Shown here: positions 1 to 10,264 of the stretch, one piece after another
Layout of the letters: each line of letters starts with the position of its first letter
Position numbering within the stretch: the stretch's first letter is position 1
Assembly (NCBI GenBank): GCA_015179025.1
Contig: WHUX01000035.1
Location: 62,001 to 126,000 of the forward strand
DNA: 64,000 nt
Direction: 5' to 3'
Source of the DNA: Terfezia claveryi
Taxonomy: Eukaryota > Ascomycota > Pezizomycetes > Pezizales > Pezizaceae
Position numbers and translations under genes: made by a program
The notes under the pieces: generated by a model
What the model was told of the DNA's origin: nothing
The model's database searches: none
The model's input: the letters and a program-made list of their open reading frames with translations, nothing else

Positions 1-613
1 GGGCAGACGAAGGGGCGCGTGTTTGTGTGCGTGTTTGTGTGTTCATTGAGGCGGCAGGGGCGGGAGAAGGCGGCGGTGCAAGGGAGGCTGGTGGTGGGGT
101 CTGTGTAATTGCAGAGGTACACTAGAAGTGGTTTGGGGTCAGCTATGGTGATGGTTATAGGTTATAGCAGACAAGCACAAACGTAGAAGAAGAGGTCACA
201 AATGGAAAGTCAATGGATGTACAGCTAGGTGGCCAAAAAAATCATACCCTCCCCTGCATAAAGAGTCCTAAACGATGCATATTGGAAATGCATTTCATGC
301 AGCGTATGATTTTCACCAACATAGCCAAACCAAACAAATGAATAAAGATATCAATTGCAATCAGTCGGAGTAACCCACCTTTCGCCCGAGGTGCCTTCTG
401 CTTCCACTGCTTCACCGGCGGCTCCTCATCCTCATTAACCCTATCCTCCTGCTCCTCCTGGCCATCTTCCCCATCCTCTTCCTTCACCTCCAGGATATAC
501 GGTTTCGCATTACCAGCCTTCACCCTCTTCTTCGCCGCAACCGGCAGAACCTCCTCCTCCACTGCGGCGTCTGTCGAGAGAAGTACCTTTGTAGGCATTA
601 TACGACGGTTCAT
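1..613 (-). CDS. TFIIIA-like C2H2 zinc-finger protein, N-terminal part (runs off left edge)
   Basis: Partial gene. Exon 1 is 379-613 (second in-frame Met at 598), the intron is 122-378 (donor GTGGGT, acceptor TTCTAG, 257 nt), and exon 2 is <1-121; the join is in phase. The first ~78 residues have a basic patch (KKRVKAG) followed by a long acidic stretch. Exon 2 then gives YLCN, and after a loop CTAAFSRPCRLNEHTNTH and TNTRPFVCP, so the window stops at the start of a second finger. The SRPCRL-x-EH core and the H-x3-H-TxxRPF linker are typical of the first finger of fungal TFIIIA, which binds the 5S rRNA gene for RNA polymerase III. Odd: the first cysteine pair is CX10C, where these fingers usually have CX2-4C. 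Another multi-finger C2H2 regulator cannot be excluded because most fingers lie outside the window. Confidence 0.55.
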
Positions 614-702
614 GGGTATGCGTGCTGTTCTTGGCGTTACTCTCTGCTGGGGTTTTTGAATTCTCGTGGAACACCAAGGAGATGGTGCGCAAACGGATTC
701 AG

Positions 703-728
703 TAGTCTGGCTTGTGCCAACCAGACTA
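703..728. repeat. Near-palindromic remnant of the TAGTCTGG MITE family
   Basis: TAGTCTGG at 703-710 is followed directly by CTTGTGCCAACCAGACTA at 711-728. The second half is the reverse complement of the family end TAGTCTGGTTGGCACAAG, so this looks like two collapsed element ends. Confidence 0.6.
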
Positions 729-822
729 CGGGTTCAGTTGAGCCAGCATTGCCAAGATTTCAGGTTTTGCCAAGCTCCATTGATAACAGGGCCTCACTAA
801 AACTATTCTCAATCCGATTTAT

Positions 823-840
823 TAGTCTGGTTGGCACAAC
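823..840 (+). repeat. Solo end of the TAGTCTGGTTGGCACAAC family
   Basis: An exact 18-bp match to the left end of the element at 2286, preceded by AT. No matching right end was found close by. It lies in the short space before MGE1. Confidence 0.6.
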
Positions 841-914
841 CTCTCATAGAGACTGATTTATATCAGAAATAACATCCGCCCTCCCACCCAGCCTATACGT
901 ATATATATACCAAA

Positions 915-1872
915 ATGTTCCGTCGGGCAGTACTAAAGTCTACTTGCATATTCGCAACAGAAACAGCATTTCCGAGTGTACGGCGGTATCAAGCTACATA
1001 TGTCGCCCGGTGTTACTCTACGGAGCCGGGGAAGGAGGAGGGGGATAAGGCTGCGGAGGTAAAGGTCAATGGGAATGGGAATAGGAATGGCAATACGAAT
1101 GGGAATACGAACGGGAATTGGAAAGGGAATTGGAATGGGAATGGGAATAGGAATGGGAATATGAATGGGAATGGGAATGGGAATGGGGAGCCTCTGAAGG
1201 TGGGGGAGGTGGAGGAGGCGAGACCGGTGAAGGAGTTGTTGGAGGAGGTATCGAAGGTGAAGGCGGAGTTGGAGGTGAAGAGCAAGGAGGCGGCAGACTT
1301 GAAGGTATCTGGTCTCTTGATTTTATATTCTAGTTGATTGATTTATGGCATATAATTACACCCTTTACCCGTTTGAGGCGCAATTGCATTTGTGTGCAAG
1401 GAATTCGTCAGGTAGCTAACCGCCCCGGCAGGATAAATTTCTTCGCTCTGTAGCCGACTTCCGCAATCTACAAGACCGGACAGAGCGAGAAGTCCGTAGC
1501 GCAAAAGATTTCGCCATCCAGAAATTCGCCAAGGACTTAGTCGAGACTGTAGACAACATGGATCTCGCTCTCAACACCGTCCCCGAAGCATCTAGGACGT
1601 CCTCGGAGCCCGAGAAGAAGGACCTGGTGGACCTGTATAATGGGTTGAAGATGACGGAGGGTATCTTGCTCAATACCTTGAAGAGACATGGCTTGGAGAA
1701 GGTGGTACCGTTGGGGGAGAAGTTCGATCCGAATATGCATGAGGCGACGTTCCAGGCAAAGGTCGAAGGGAAGGAGGCAGGGACGGTGTTTCATGTTATG
1801 AGGACGGGGTTTTTGTTGAATGGGAGGGTGTTGAGGGCTGCGCAAGTTGGGGTTGTGCAGGCGGCTGAATAA
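915..1872 (+). CDS. MGE1: Mitochondrial GrpE nucleotide-exchange factor
   Basis: Exons 915-1304 and 1432-1872 give 276 aa. The intron has donor GTATCT, branch GCTAAC at 1415-1420 and acceptor GGCAG, and the join is in phase. The protein releases ADP from mitochondrial Hsp70 in the matrix, as needed for import and folding. It begins with an Arg/Ser/Thr-rich mitochondrial presequence (MFRRAVLKS...). A low-complexity Asn-Gly linker covers roughly residues 51-91, then a coiled coil, then the GrpE domain with DFRNLQDR, KFAKDLVETVDNMDLAL and, at the C terminus, FDPNMHEA and GFLLNGRVLRAAQVGV. The GrpE domain looks complete; the long N/G repeat is not a family feature. Start chosen as the first Met of the presequence. 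Confidence 0.95.
1068..1188 (+). repeat. Imperfect GGGAAT hexanucleotide microsatellite inside MGE1
   Basis: About 20 tandem GGGAAT/AGGAAT/GGGAAC units. In the MGE1 frame they encode alternating Asn-Gly with some Arg, Thr, Trp and Met. The six-base unit keeps the reading frame, so copy-number change alters only linker length. Confidence 0.85.
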
Positions 1873-2285
1873 AGCCGTGGGTGAGCAGTGTAAGAGATGA
1901 GCCCTGATGAGCGGACGGGAAAGGGGGGGGGGGATAATGACTTGAATGAGGTGAGATGGTGTATGTGAATTTGACTGATAGATGGGAGAGCTCTTGTTGC
2001 CTTCCCCTTTGTATATATATATAAGACTCCTTCTCCGCTTTTTCTTTGGGAATTGTACATGGTCATGATTTACTTTGCTGATCTCTTCTCTTTTTTATTT
2101 TCTTCCATATAATTGGGTTTACGTATGCACGCCTGGGGTTGAATTGGCTGTATATATAGGTGTCCAAAATGAATACATAAGGATCATTAAGCCGGTGTTG
2201 AGGGTCTACTGGGAGTCATATATGCGAGTGCACTTTTTCTATTGTGCACCTGTATCCTACAACTCAACTCATAATTACATTCTTT
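1873..2285. other. Intergenic, 3' flank of MGE1
   Basis: Contains a G9 run near 1925, TATATATATA near 2013 and a T-rich stretch. No gene recognised; the open frame at 2075-2287 has no recognisable features. Confidence 0.5.
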
Positions 2286-3645
2286 AGTCTGGTTGGCACA
2301 ACACCCTCCGTCCCCATCATGACCTTAGGTCAATCGTGGTATAGACTTTAAAAAAGAGAAAAAAAAAAAAAAAAACATCCTCCGCAGGAGTGTCTGGTGT
2401 AAAACCTTTTTCTTTTTTTCTATATGCTAAAATAGAGCTACCTAGTTAGCAACGTAATGTATACATACACAAACAACATAGTCTGCAATGAGGATTTAAA
2501 ACAATTCAACTAGAACACACATATCCCCTGCCATACACATCTCCAAATAATTCAATATGGCGGTTTATCAATAGTGATGGGTAATTCAGATTTCCTCAAT
2601 GACCCTTCATTGTGTTGAGAAATACGTAGCGAGTCCACATCGCTACGATGCATGCATACTGTTAAAAAGCAGACCTCGCTATAGTAGAGTCGGAGAGGCT
2701 TCAGGATTTCTTACCTGCTTATTCCTGCCTCCATACATTTCTCCCTTGCTATAACGGAGGGAGCCTCTCAACCATCGTTGTGACTGCTTGATTCAACTAA
2801 TTTCGGGTTCAGCCATTCAATGATTGGTATTCACTTCAGGTTTTCTCGAGTCTACCCACTCAATGACATGCTTCTTTTTCCCAACCAATACTATCAGGCA
2901 AATCGTGTTCTAGCCATTTAATACTCTCCTTCAGTACATCGGACAGTGTCGACCGAGATACTGGTATTCCCTATATTATATTATTAATATCTATTAAAAC
3001 ACATGTTTAATGCACGGTGTGATTACCCACATGGTGGTCTTTGCCAAAATGACAAAGTTTCTCTCTTGCATGCTCTGGGTTCAGTCGCTTCCGACTTATC
3101 TCACGCTATTCCAGCACACTCAGTGCTCTTCGTTTTCCTATAGCCCTTAACATTATTAGAGCTTCCTCGCACATCTGCCATATCATACCAGATAGTTCGT
3201 ATGCCAGGCTCGACCCCTGTCGTTTTCTATGCCGGAACCCTTGCTATACCGGACAGAAAGCCCTGGATTTCTACCATTCGTTATAGCAAGAGTTGACTGT
3301 AGTTACGTATGAGCATCGTAGTGATGTTGGACCCACTATAACATCATAGTGATGTTGGACCCACTATAACATCATAGTGATAACACACATACGTACTTCT
3401 CAACACAACGAAGGGTCATTCAGGAAATCTTGAATCGCCCATCACACCGCCAAATCGAATTTAATTGGAGATGTGTATGAAGGTGGAATATGGTGTTCTA
3501 GTTGAATTGTTTTAATGTCCTATTGCAGACTATGTTGTTTGTGTATGTATTCATTACGTTGCTAAGTAAGGTAGCTCTATTTTAGCGTATACGGTACTTT
3601 AAAAAAAGGTTTTACACCAGACCCTGGTTGTCGTGCCAACCAGAC
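2286..3645. mobile_element. Non-autonomous DNA transposon with long terminal inverted repeats
   Basis: The ends are GTCTGGTTGGCAC (2286) and its reverse complement GTGCCAACCAGAC (ending 3645), each flanked by TA, as for a Tc1/mariner-type TA target. Beyond the tips the two arms stay complementary for about 250 bp: 2286-2629 on the left and 3390-3645 on the right. Shared blocks include TCTGGTGTAAAACC, GCTAAAATAGAGCTACC, ACATACACAAACAACATAGT and AACAATTCAACTAGAACA. The left arm has about 85 extra bases (2299-2385, with an A17 run) that the right arm lacks. The ~760-bp centre has no open frame of useful length and no recognisable transposase, so the element would depend on a transposase made elsewhere. 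Confidence 0.75.
3314..3381 (+). repeat. 28-bp tandem repeat, 2.4 copies
   Basis: Unit beginning CATCATAGTGATGTTGGACC repeated at 3314, 3342 and partly at 3370, inside the long-inverted-repeat element just before its right arm. Confidence 0.8.
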
Positions 3646-3745
3646 TAGTATATATTCCTTCTTTATTTCTTTTGAGTTCCCCGGTGAAGATGCTTCAACA
3701 GCTCTCTTCTCCCCATATTAAACACAGCCCATGGTATCTTTCACA

Positions 3746-4704
3746 ATGGCGACTGACGAAATGTATGCCTTACATTATACAAAACGGTAACATGGCTTAC
3801 TGACATGGGAATTGGATATCAGAGCGCTCTCTCCCATCCGCGCTTGCCTGTTCGATATGGACGGATTGCTCATCAACTCAGAAGATCTCTACAGCCAAGT
3901 CACAAACACCATTCTCGCAGAACTCGACCGCCCTATGCTTCCTTGGAGTATCAAGGCGAAGCTCCAAGGCCGTTCTGCCCATTTTGTACGTCTCCCATAA
4001 ACCACCAACAATCGCAAACCCACTAAACATACAATATATTTTACAAGTCCATAGCGCTCCTCATGCAATGGGCCAACCTCCCCATCTCCACCTCAGAATG
4101 GTGCGCCCGCTCCGATGCTCTCCAAAGGGAACTCTTCCCCTCTAGTACCCCCCTCCCTGGGGTCATCGACCTCTTACAAACACTCCTTACAGCCGGCGTG
4201 GAAATCGCCGTAGCTACATCCTCGCACTCTTCAAACTACGCATATAAAACCTCACATCTGCAAAAGGAACTCTTTGATTTCTTCCCCCCTGGCCAGATCA
4301 TCAAAGGTGATGACCCTCGCATAACGCATGGCCGGGGAAAGCCTGCGCCAGATATTTACTTACTTGCCTTGGAGACGATAAATGCACGAAGGAGGGCAGA
4401 GGGGAAAGACGAGATTGAGCCAAGGGAGGCGTTGGTGTTCGAGGATGCGGTGCCGGGAGTTGAGGCGGGGAGGAGGGCGGGGATGAGGGTGGTTTGGGTG
4501 CCACATGAGGAGCTGTTAGGGGAGTATAAAGGAAGGGAGGAGGAGGTGCTGGCCGGGTTGTGTCAAGAGTATGTAGAGGGTGAAATTAAGGGGGGCAAGC
4601 CAGGGGTGTTGGAGGATGGGTGGGGGGAGTTGAGGAGTACGTTGGTGGGGTTTGATTATGAGAGGTATGGGATTAAAGCCTGGAATGGGGTGGTGAAGAA
4701 TTAG
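3746..4704 (+). CDS. HAD-superfamily phosphatase, GS1/pseudouridine-5'-phosphatase type
   Basis: Exons 3746-3762, 3823-3985 and 4048-4704 give 278 aa; an in-frame Met at 3731 would add five residues. Introns are 60 and 62 nt, both in phase. Motif I is LFDMDGLLIN with both catalytic aspartates, the cap domain follows, motif II is VATSS, the motif III region is GRGKPAPDIYL and motif IV is VFEDAVPGVEAGRRAG. This matches the DxDG phosphatase family that includes human PUDP/HDHD1 and yeast GS1-like proteins, which remove phosphate from small phosphorylated metabolites. The substrate cannot be told from sequence. Likely cytosolic; no targeting signal is seen. The 3' part is much more G-rich than the 5' part. 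Confidence 0.85.
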
Positions 4705-5003
4705 ATGGGCGTGCGATTGGGAACGGAAGGCATTGGATATACCATCTTACGAGCTAAGCCATACAACGATATGAGAGCCGTAGGTTAACTTTTGTTAGCA
4801 TGAAAAGGCACCAGCTACGGATTTGCAAGATTTGGAATCCTGATATATACATATTCTGGAAATTCGCCAGACTACTGGAAATCGTGGGTATATGTATCTT
4901 TACCATATGCTTGAAAGGAAAACCTCAGGAATATTCTAGCAACCTCACGAGCGTAAAAAAACATCTAGTTTCTGCATTGAAAATTGTCAGAATGCAGCCA
5001 CCG

Positions 5004-5633
5004 CTAACTCCAGCCTCCCCCATTCCCAACCATTTCCCTCCCCTGTCTGACCCCCTCCCAAGCTAGCCAATCACTCCTCCGATTCGGCAACAGTCCCATC
5101 CCATTAACCTTCCACACTCCCACCCCCAGCGCCACGAACTGCATCAACACAAACACAGATTTGACCGCCCAAAGCCTCTGATGCGTGCGTTCATTATCGA
5201 ATCTGCGGAAGGTAGAACCCATATTTGCGAGCGCGCGGAGCGGGTTTTGGAAAAGCATCCACACCATCATGATGCTGAAGATTTGCAGAGTGTTGCCGGA
5301 CATGTACATCATGATGAAGTTCATGGGCAGGGATTTCCCGGGAGCGAGGGCGAGCTCCCACGCTTTTTTGAGGAAGAGATCGTCTGTTTCGGATTGGGTT
5401 GGGGGGGGTTTCGAGGGGGTGGTGGGTTTCTATTGGAGTGGGGTTAGTTGGTGTGATGATATGGGGATTGGGGGTGGAAGGGTGAGACTGACCTTGTTCC
5501 CTCCACTGCCTCCGCTGGTGAAGCCGGGGGGGTCGGGGATTTTCCCGGCGGGAGAGGGGCGGGAGTTGGATGGGGCGTGGGAGAGGTCGATGACCCATTG
5601 GGGGGTTGGGAGGGGAACTTTTGCGGACTTCAT
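5004..5633 (-). CDS. EMC4: ER membrane protein complex subunit 4
   Basis: Exon 1 is 5493-5633, exon 2 is 5004-5429; the intron has donor GTCAGT and acceptor CAATAG and is in phase. The 188-aa product has a proline-rich cytosolic N terminus, a conserved ELALAPGKSLPMNFIMMYMSG segment (split here as LAPGKSLPMNF and MMYMSGN), then the hydrophobic stretch IFSIMMVWMLFQNP and a second segment around SVFVLMQFVALGVGVWKVNGMGLLP. EMC4 is part of the EMC insertase that places tail-anchored and multipass proteins in the ER membrane. Length and motif order fit fungal EMC4. It converges with the HAD gene, about 300 bp between stop codons. Confidence 0.92.
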
Positions 5634-5961
5634 CGTGTGCGGTCAGGTTGGTGCTCAAGTGGTTGGTTGTGTTGTGCTCTTTGTGAGCAGGAGCAGGGTC
5701 GCTTGATTGATTAGTCAGGACAGGCCATGTGGCGGAAGTGTTTGTGGCGCGTGAGGTGGGAACTTTTACTTCACCCCAGTTTACCGTTCCCTTTACTCCG
5801 TAACCAGACTCCCTCTTTATGGTTCGCGGAATAACTATTCTCAGCTGGAAATAACTCCAATGGCACTGGCGGGCATGCTCACTGCTGGAATCGTGGACTG
5901 CTCACACCAATCGACCAATCATAAACAATTAAAAGGACTTACAAACCTTTTCCCAGTAGCT
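5634..5961. other. Intergenic, EMC4 promoter side
   Basis: No gene seen. CCAAT-like motifs occur near 5850 and 5914. GTAACCAGACTCC near 5800 resembles the MITE tip only weakly. Confidence 0.4.
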
Positions 5962-6105
5962 ATGCGTCTTGTAAGTTGCTCGTTCATGCTCATGAATTGC
6001 GCTGTTGTGACATAATATATGTAGCTACAACAGCTCCACTGCCCCTCCACCACGACTCGCATTCGTAGTCGCTCCCTCGCAACAGTCAAAATTAACCTCC
6101 CTTAG
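5962..6105 (+). pseudogene. Possible 5' exons of a lost gene for a mitochondrial protein
   Basis: ATGCGTCTT at 5962-5970 is followed by a strong donor GTAAGT, and an acceptor ATGTAG sits at 6024. The joined frame gives 29 codons, rich in Ser, Thr and Arg and with no acid (…TTTRIRSRSLATVKINLP), then TAG at 6103. This looks like a mitochondrial presequence whose downstream exons are gone or unrecognisable. Chance cannot be ruled out. Confidence 0.25.
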
Positions 6106-6106
6106 A

Positions 6107-7608
6107 ATGGGCAGTGTATTCCATATAAGAAAATATGAGGGGCTACTGAGTTTGGAAATTCTGGCGGAACTGGAAAAGCATAGTTACCATTACAGAGAAC
6201 TGGATGCACGTTTCATAGAACAACTTAATCCTACTCAGGGTGAGGAAGGTATAAGGGAGTGGGTGGTCTTCTGGAACCCGGGAATTAACTGAAGATAGAT
6301 ATATCTTAAATCAATCCTGCTGCGTCCCTTGGGGATGGCTCGTTGGAATATCGAAGCATGCTTGGAAATAGTGCGCCGTTGTGAGGATCTCTACTTGCTC
6401 ATTGACAAAAAGATCGAGAGAACTATGCAAGTGATCAATAAGTTAAAGAGTGCGATTGTTGGGGCCGTTAATGCAGTTGAGCGTTTGGATGTACTGCGGG
6501 CTATGTTAGGCCAACAAGTAGAATAACAGGCTAAGGTGAAACCTGAGAGGGAATGTGCACAGGCGAGTGCTCGTGAACAAAGGGAGGAAAGGATACTGAG
6601 GGTCTAGGAGTTATATCTGGTCAGGGTGTCGATGGAGTCAGGGGTTGCATGATGGGCACCTCCATGGTGCCAGCTACACCAACAAGGAATGGACGATTGG
6701 TTATGGAGCTTGGTGGGAATGGGCCATCTGATCTGAACTCGTTAAGGAGCGGTTATAAGTTAGAAGCTCCGGAGGCAGATGGGGAAGAAGAGGAGCTTGA
6801 ATGGCTTCCAATAAAGAGGAGGCAAGGGTTTACTAGGGTTGATTCGTTTGGAAGCTCACTAAGGGAAAGATATGCAAATCAGTCTCCTATGCAAATGGTA
6901 ATGCCTAGTCCTGTTGCGGAGAATGAGGTTGGAGGTGGGAGGAGAGTTCAAAGGGAGGATAGGTGTCAGCGGAAGTATAAATGGAAAAAAGAAGGTCCCT
7001 TGGATAGACGTTGTGCCTGTCGAAGATGAAGGTGTGGAGAAATTTAGGGTTAGGGCCAAATGGGGAAAAAGGGTATGGTTTCTGAATGTGAAAATGACGA
7101 AAGGGAATTGGAATATAGGAATATGAGGGGCACATTCGATGGAAGAGGGTAAAGTATATTTTAAGACAATGATGAAGGGGAGGAATATAGGCGTGTTAGA
7201 GGCAGCCGAATGAGTGCGTCTCTTGTAATCTGCTTCACCACGAAGCAAGTTAAATCGACTGAAATGATGGGGTTTCTTCTTGAACATCTAGTGGAAACTC
7301 GAAAGTTGGTCAATGCGGTGGATCAATCGGGCAACCCTCCTCTCATGCATGCTTTCCCTCCAGTTATACCCGTATTTTAGGTTTAGAAAGTGCAAAGATG
7401 CTACTCCAGGCTGGTGCAACACTCCCCATCAAGAACAAAAGGGTCCAAACACCCTATGAGCATGCACGGCCTTTGGAGGGGAGGGGGGGGGAGGGGGGGG
7501 GAGGGGGCCAAAGAATACGCAAAACGCCCCACCTTCTGCCCGAGCAGCAGGCACGAGAAAGATTTCCACACTATACTAGTGAGAACAGAAATATCCCCAT
7601 GGGGTATG
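6107..7608 (+). pseudogene. Decayed ankyrin-repeat gene
   Basis: A run of coding-like pieces broken by stops. 6107-6292 and 6329-6526 are open; the second (helical, RCEDLYLLIDKKIERTM) continues in the same frame past TAA at 6524 as QAKVKPERECAQASAREQ until TAG. 6649-7029 is an acidic, low-complexity piece. Around 7260 the frame reads MMGFLLEHLVETRKL and VNAVDQSGNPPLMHAF, then shifts into SAKMLLQAGATLPIKNKR: helix-loop pairs of an ankyrin repeat. Several of the stops (TAA, TAG before G or C) could have arisen from CAA or CAG by C-to-T change. I read this as a remnant of an ankyrin-repeat protein, a class common in fungal accessory regions. Exact exon limits are not clear. Confidence 0.5.
7475..7507 (+). 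repeat. G-run, potential G-quadruplex
   Basis: Four G tracts of 4-9 bases separated by single A residues, directly after the decayed ankyrin fragment. Such spacing can fold into a G-quadruplex; it is also an error-prone stretch for sequencing. Confidence 0.6.
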
Positions 7609-7632
7609 GAGAGTAGGGTCGTGCTTGTTTAA

Positions 7633-8187
7633 TTCTTATCTTACTTGTTCTATGTTTACTTTTTGAGGTGCATTTGGGCGGTTTTTAATGGGTGCAGAAT
7701 GGCCATGGTGATGACTTCTGTGGTGAGCCAGTTGACCTCCGAGGGAGAAGACATCAAGGAGGTCTAGAAGGCCTAAACAATACCCAGGGGGGAATTGAGA
7801 GAGGGAGGGGCTAGGGGGATTGCACATATGAAACTTATGAGCTTAGGTCGTTCCATGTACAAGGCTCAGGGTAACTGTGAAATGCTTTATTTACCATTAA
7901 ACTTCGATGTTCCGCTCGGCTTTGGTAGTGGCATAATTTTCGAGCAGAGTGAGGTTGGTTGGTTGTGAATATAAACTAAACTATCGCGACATCTTCTTCA
8001 GGCCAGGAGGATTGTGGAGTGGATTAAATTCAGGCTATTGACTATACATACAACTTAATTTTGTAACCTGAAGAGCAGAGAGGTTTAAATGCTCTATATA
8101 CATACCCCCCCGCTTCCTTATTCAAGTCTCACATCGCAATCCCATATCCGCTACTCCATTTCCCCCTCCACCTTTCCCTCCGCCTCT
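7633..8187. other. Intergenic
   Basis: No gene recognised between the ankyrin relic and the end of the gene on the opposite strand. C7 and pyrimidine-rich tracts near 8107 and 8160. Confidence 0.4.
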
Positions 8188-9651
8188 TCATAAACCTGTT
8201 TTACCACTTTTCGCCTTCGTCAACCCCACCCCCTTGTTAACCAACTCCCTGGCCGCCCACTCATACGTCGTCTTTGTCCCCTCCATCCTAGTCCTCGTCT
8301 CCGCCTCACTCCACCTCATTACCTTGGCCCCATCCTCGACCATAACTTCGACCCACTTATCCAGCCCCTGCTCTATAATCGGAATCTCCCTTCTCAAGCT
8401 CTTTGCTAACTCTCCAGCCTCAACCCCGTGGTCTTTGATATTCTTCTCTGTCACGCCATGTTTAGGGTTAAAGAGGGAAGTATCTATCTCGGATACGGGA
8501 GTGCTAAGGATGTAGTTTGCTGTTTTGCTAAGCACCTCTTCGGCGGATTTGATAGAGTCGATGAAGACGCCTAGATCTTTGATTGTGGCTTTGCGGTTGT
8601 GGAAGGCCTCTCGAGTCTCTTCATATTTAGAGTCTGGCGTACGGACAGACTCCCACTGCTTCCCTAGTTCATCCTTTACGCTGTCCCAACTCTCCGGCAG
8701 GAACATCTTCTTCACATACCACGCCGTATACCCCTTATGGTCTAGTCCTCCATTAAACCTCTTGCTCGCCTCACTCGTAGACCCCACCAACGTCCCCAGC
8801 CCCACTGGGTCCTTCGCGATTTTAACCGGTTCCGGGCCAAGCGAAGCCTCAATCCCACTCTGCGTCTTCCCTGCTTCCGACTGTCTGGACGCGACGGACT
8901 GGTATTGGTCCAGCAAGAGGGTATCTTGTTCCTGCAGTAAGTTTCTAAGATGCCGGGCTCCCACGACGGCTTCAATCACTGCGTGCTTCGAGGGGAGTTT
9001 TGCCATCACAATAAAACCCCTAAACCCCTCTCTCGCAATCGACATGGGGATATGTATCTTATTATGCCCCGCCTGCTCCAAGATACTCATTAACACGTCC
9101 GCGCGGCCGGTAAGTCCCGCTCGACGCACGGCCAAGGAGATGTGCTTATCCAGCAACTTCAACCCGCCTTGGGTATACCCCAACACCAACTCTGGAATAG
9201 CGTCAAAGTCAGATGGAACATTCATCATCTGCACTGCCTTTGTGAACATTTTCCGTGAGCAATTGCGGGGTATGAGTTTGGGTGAGTCTTCTTCGATGAG
9301 ACGTTGACGCTCCAGCAGGTGCGGTTCGGTGAACAATTCTTTGCGGAAGTGAGCGAGGAGGGAGTCGAGGTCTTTCGAGGAGGTGGGGTTGATGGTAGGG
9401 AGGGGACGTGCGGGGAGGGTGGAGGTGGTTAGAGGGGTTGTTTTTTGATTTTGCTTTGGCCGGAGGGAGGGGGCTGGGGGGGAGTTCTTTAGGGTTGGGG
9501 AGCTGAGAGAGAAGGCCCGTAGGGCTTGAGGCATCCATATCTGCAGCTGAGCAATGGAAATTGAGGGCCGTATGGCCCCCCGGATGCTGCTGCGCATGGT
9601 GGTGGTCCGCAGTGCAGCGGCCATGGCTGTGGATGTTTGTCGAGGATGCAC
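8188..9651 (-). CDS. Mitochondrial protein of unknown function
   Basis: Single open frame of 487 aa with no intron. Met codons at residues 1, 10 and 19 could each start it. The N terminus is rich in Arg, Ser, Thr and Ala with no acids for about 55 residues (TTTMRSSIRGAIRPSIS, then RAFSLSSPTLKNSP), a convincing mitochondrial presequence with a likely cleavage near AFSLSS. A proline-rich linker follows, then a mostly helical body from about residue 90 (LLAHFRKELFTEPHLLERQR; GRADVLMSILEQAGHNKIHIP), which reads like helical hairpins, and a charged C-terminal helix region. I do not recognise the family; a PPR-like or mitochondrial ribosome/RNA factor is only a guess. Upstream is a pyrimidine-rich tract that could act in its promoter. 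Confidence 0.7.
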   Translation of the reverse strand: MHPRQTSTAMAAALRTTTMRSSIRGAIRPSISIAQLQIWMPQALRAFSLSSPTLKNSPPAPSLRPKQNQKTTPLTTSTLPARPLPTINPTSSKDLDSLLAHFRKELFTEPHLLERQRLIEEDSPKLIPRNCSRKMFTKAVQMMNVPSDFDAIPELVLGYTQGGLKLLDKHISLAVRRAGLTGRADVLMSILEQAGHNKIHIPMSIAREGFRGFIVMAKLPSKHAVIEAVVGARHLRNLLQEQDTLLLDQYQSVASRQSEAGKTQSGIEASLGPEPVKIAKDPVGLGTLVGSTSEASKRFNGGLDHKGYTAWYVKKMFLPESWDSVKDELGKQWESVRTPDSKYEETREAFHNRKATIKDLGVFIDSIKSAEEVLSKTANYILSTPVSEIDTSLFNPKHGVTEKNIKDHGVEAGELAKSLRREIPIIEQGLDKWVEVMVEDGAKVMRWSEAETRTRMEGTKTTYEWAARELVNKGVGLTKAKSGKTGL

Positions 9652-9663
9652 AGTATCTCTTGT

Positions 9664-9716
9664 CCTTCCTTCCCTCCTATCCTCCTATCCTTCTATCCTT
9701 CTATCCTTCTATTCCC
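9664..9716 (+). repeat. Pyrimidine tract with CTTCTATC tandem units
   Basis: Imperfect 8-bp units TCCTTCTA/TCCTCCTA over about 50 bp, immediately upstream of the minus-strand gene ending at 9651, thus a purine tract on that gene's coding strand. Confidence 0.7.
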
Positions 9717-10264
9717 CTTTCCTTGCTTCTTTCCCTACTTTCTTCCTTGCCTCCATCAAGATGGCAGCAGTTGCTGGGCGATGGTTGATGCAGGCACGGC
9801 GCAAATGTCGAGAAAATCCAAGACTCTTGCAGGGACCCCGGGCTAGCGCTGCGCTTGGCAGGGCCGCATAACTGAAATTCGTACTTCTCCCCACCCCAAA
9901 CACCGCCGTGGACTTCAGCCGCTGATTGGATTGCCATCGGGGGATACACGGTACCGTACTCCACCGCGATGTCCCTCCCCCTCCCCCCCTTCCGCCCGCT
10001 TGCGGCCCGGGCATGCCGCTGGCCTCTTCATGCCCACCACTTCAGCAGCAACAGCTAAAGCTACCACCCTCCTCCTCCGGCGCGCCATGGCCACATCAAA
10101 ACAGCCATATCCCCTTCCTCCTCCTGACCCCCGCAGAAATATCTGCATCCACCCATATGACATCCACCCCACCCAGCGCTCCACCCCCGGCAGCTTCCAC
10201 GGCTAACCTCCGACAGGTTGAAACACCAAGGGTTACTGGGCTGCGGAGATAGGATCAATCCTGG
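9717..10264. other. Intergenic, no gene recognised
   Basis: GC-rich and with overlapping open frames on both strands but no consistent coding signal. The last part may belong to the LINE relic that follows. Confidence 0.35.

Noticed and set aside
8234..9307. Long plus-strand open frames (93 and 260 codons) opposite the 8188-9651 gene
   Set aside because: They mirror the coding strand of a gene with a clear mitochondrial presequence and have no motif of their own.
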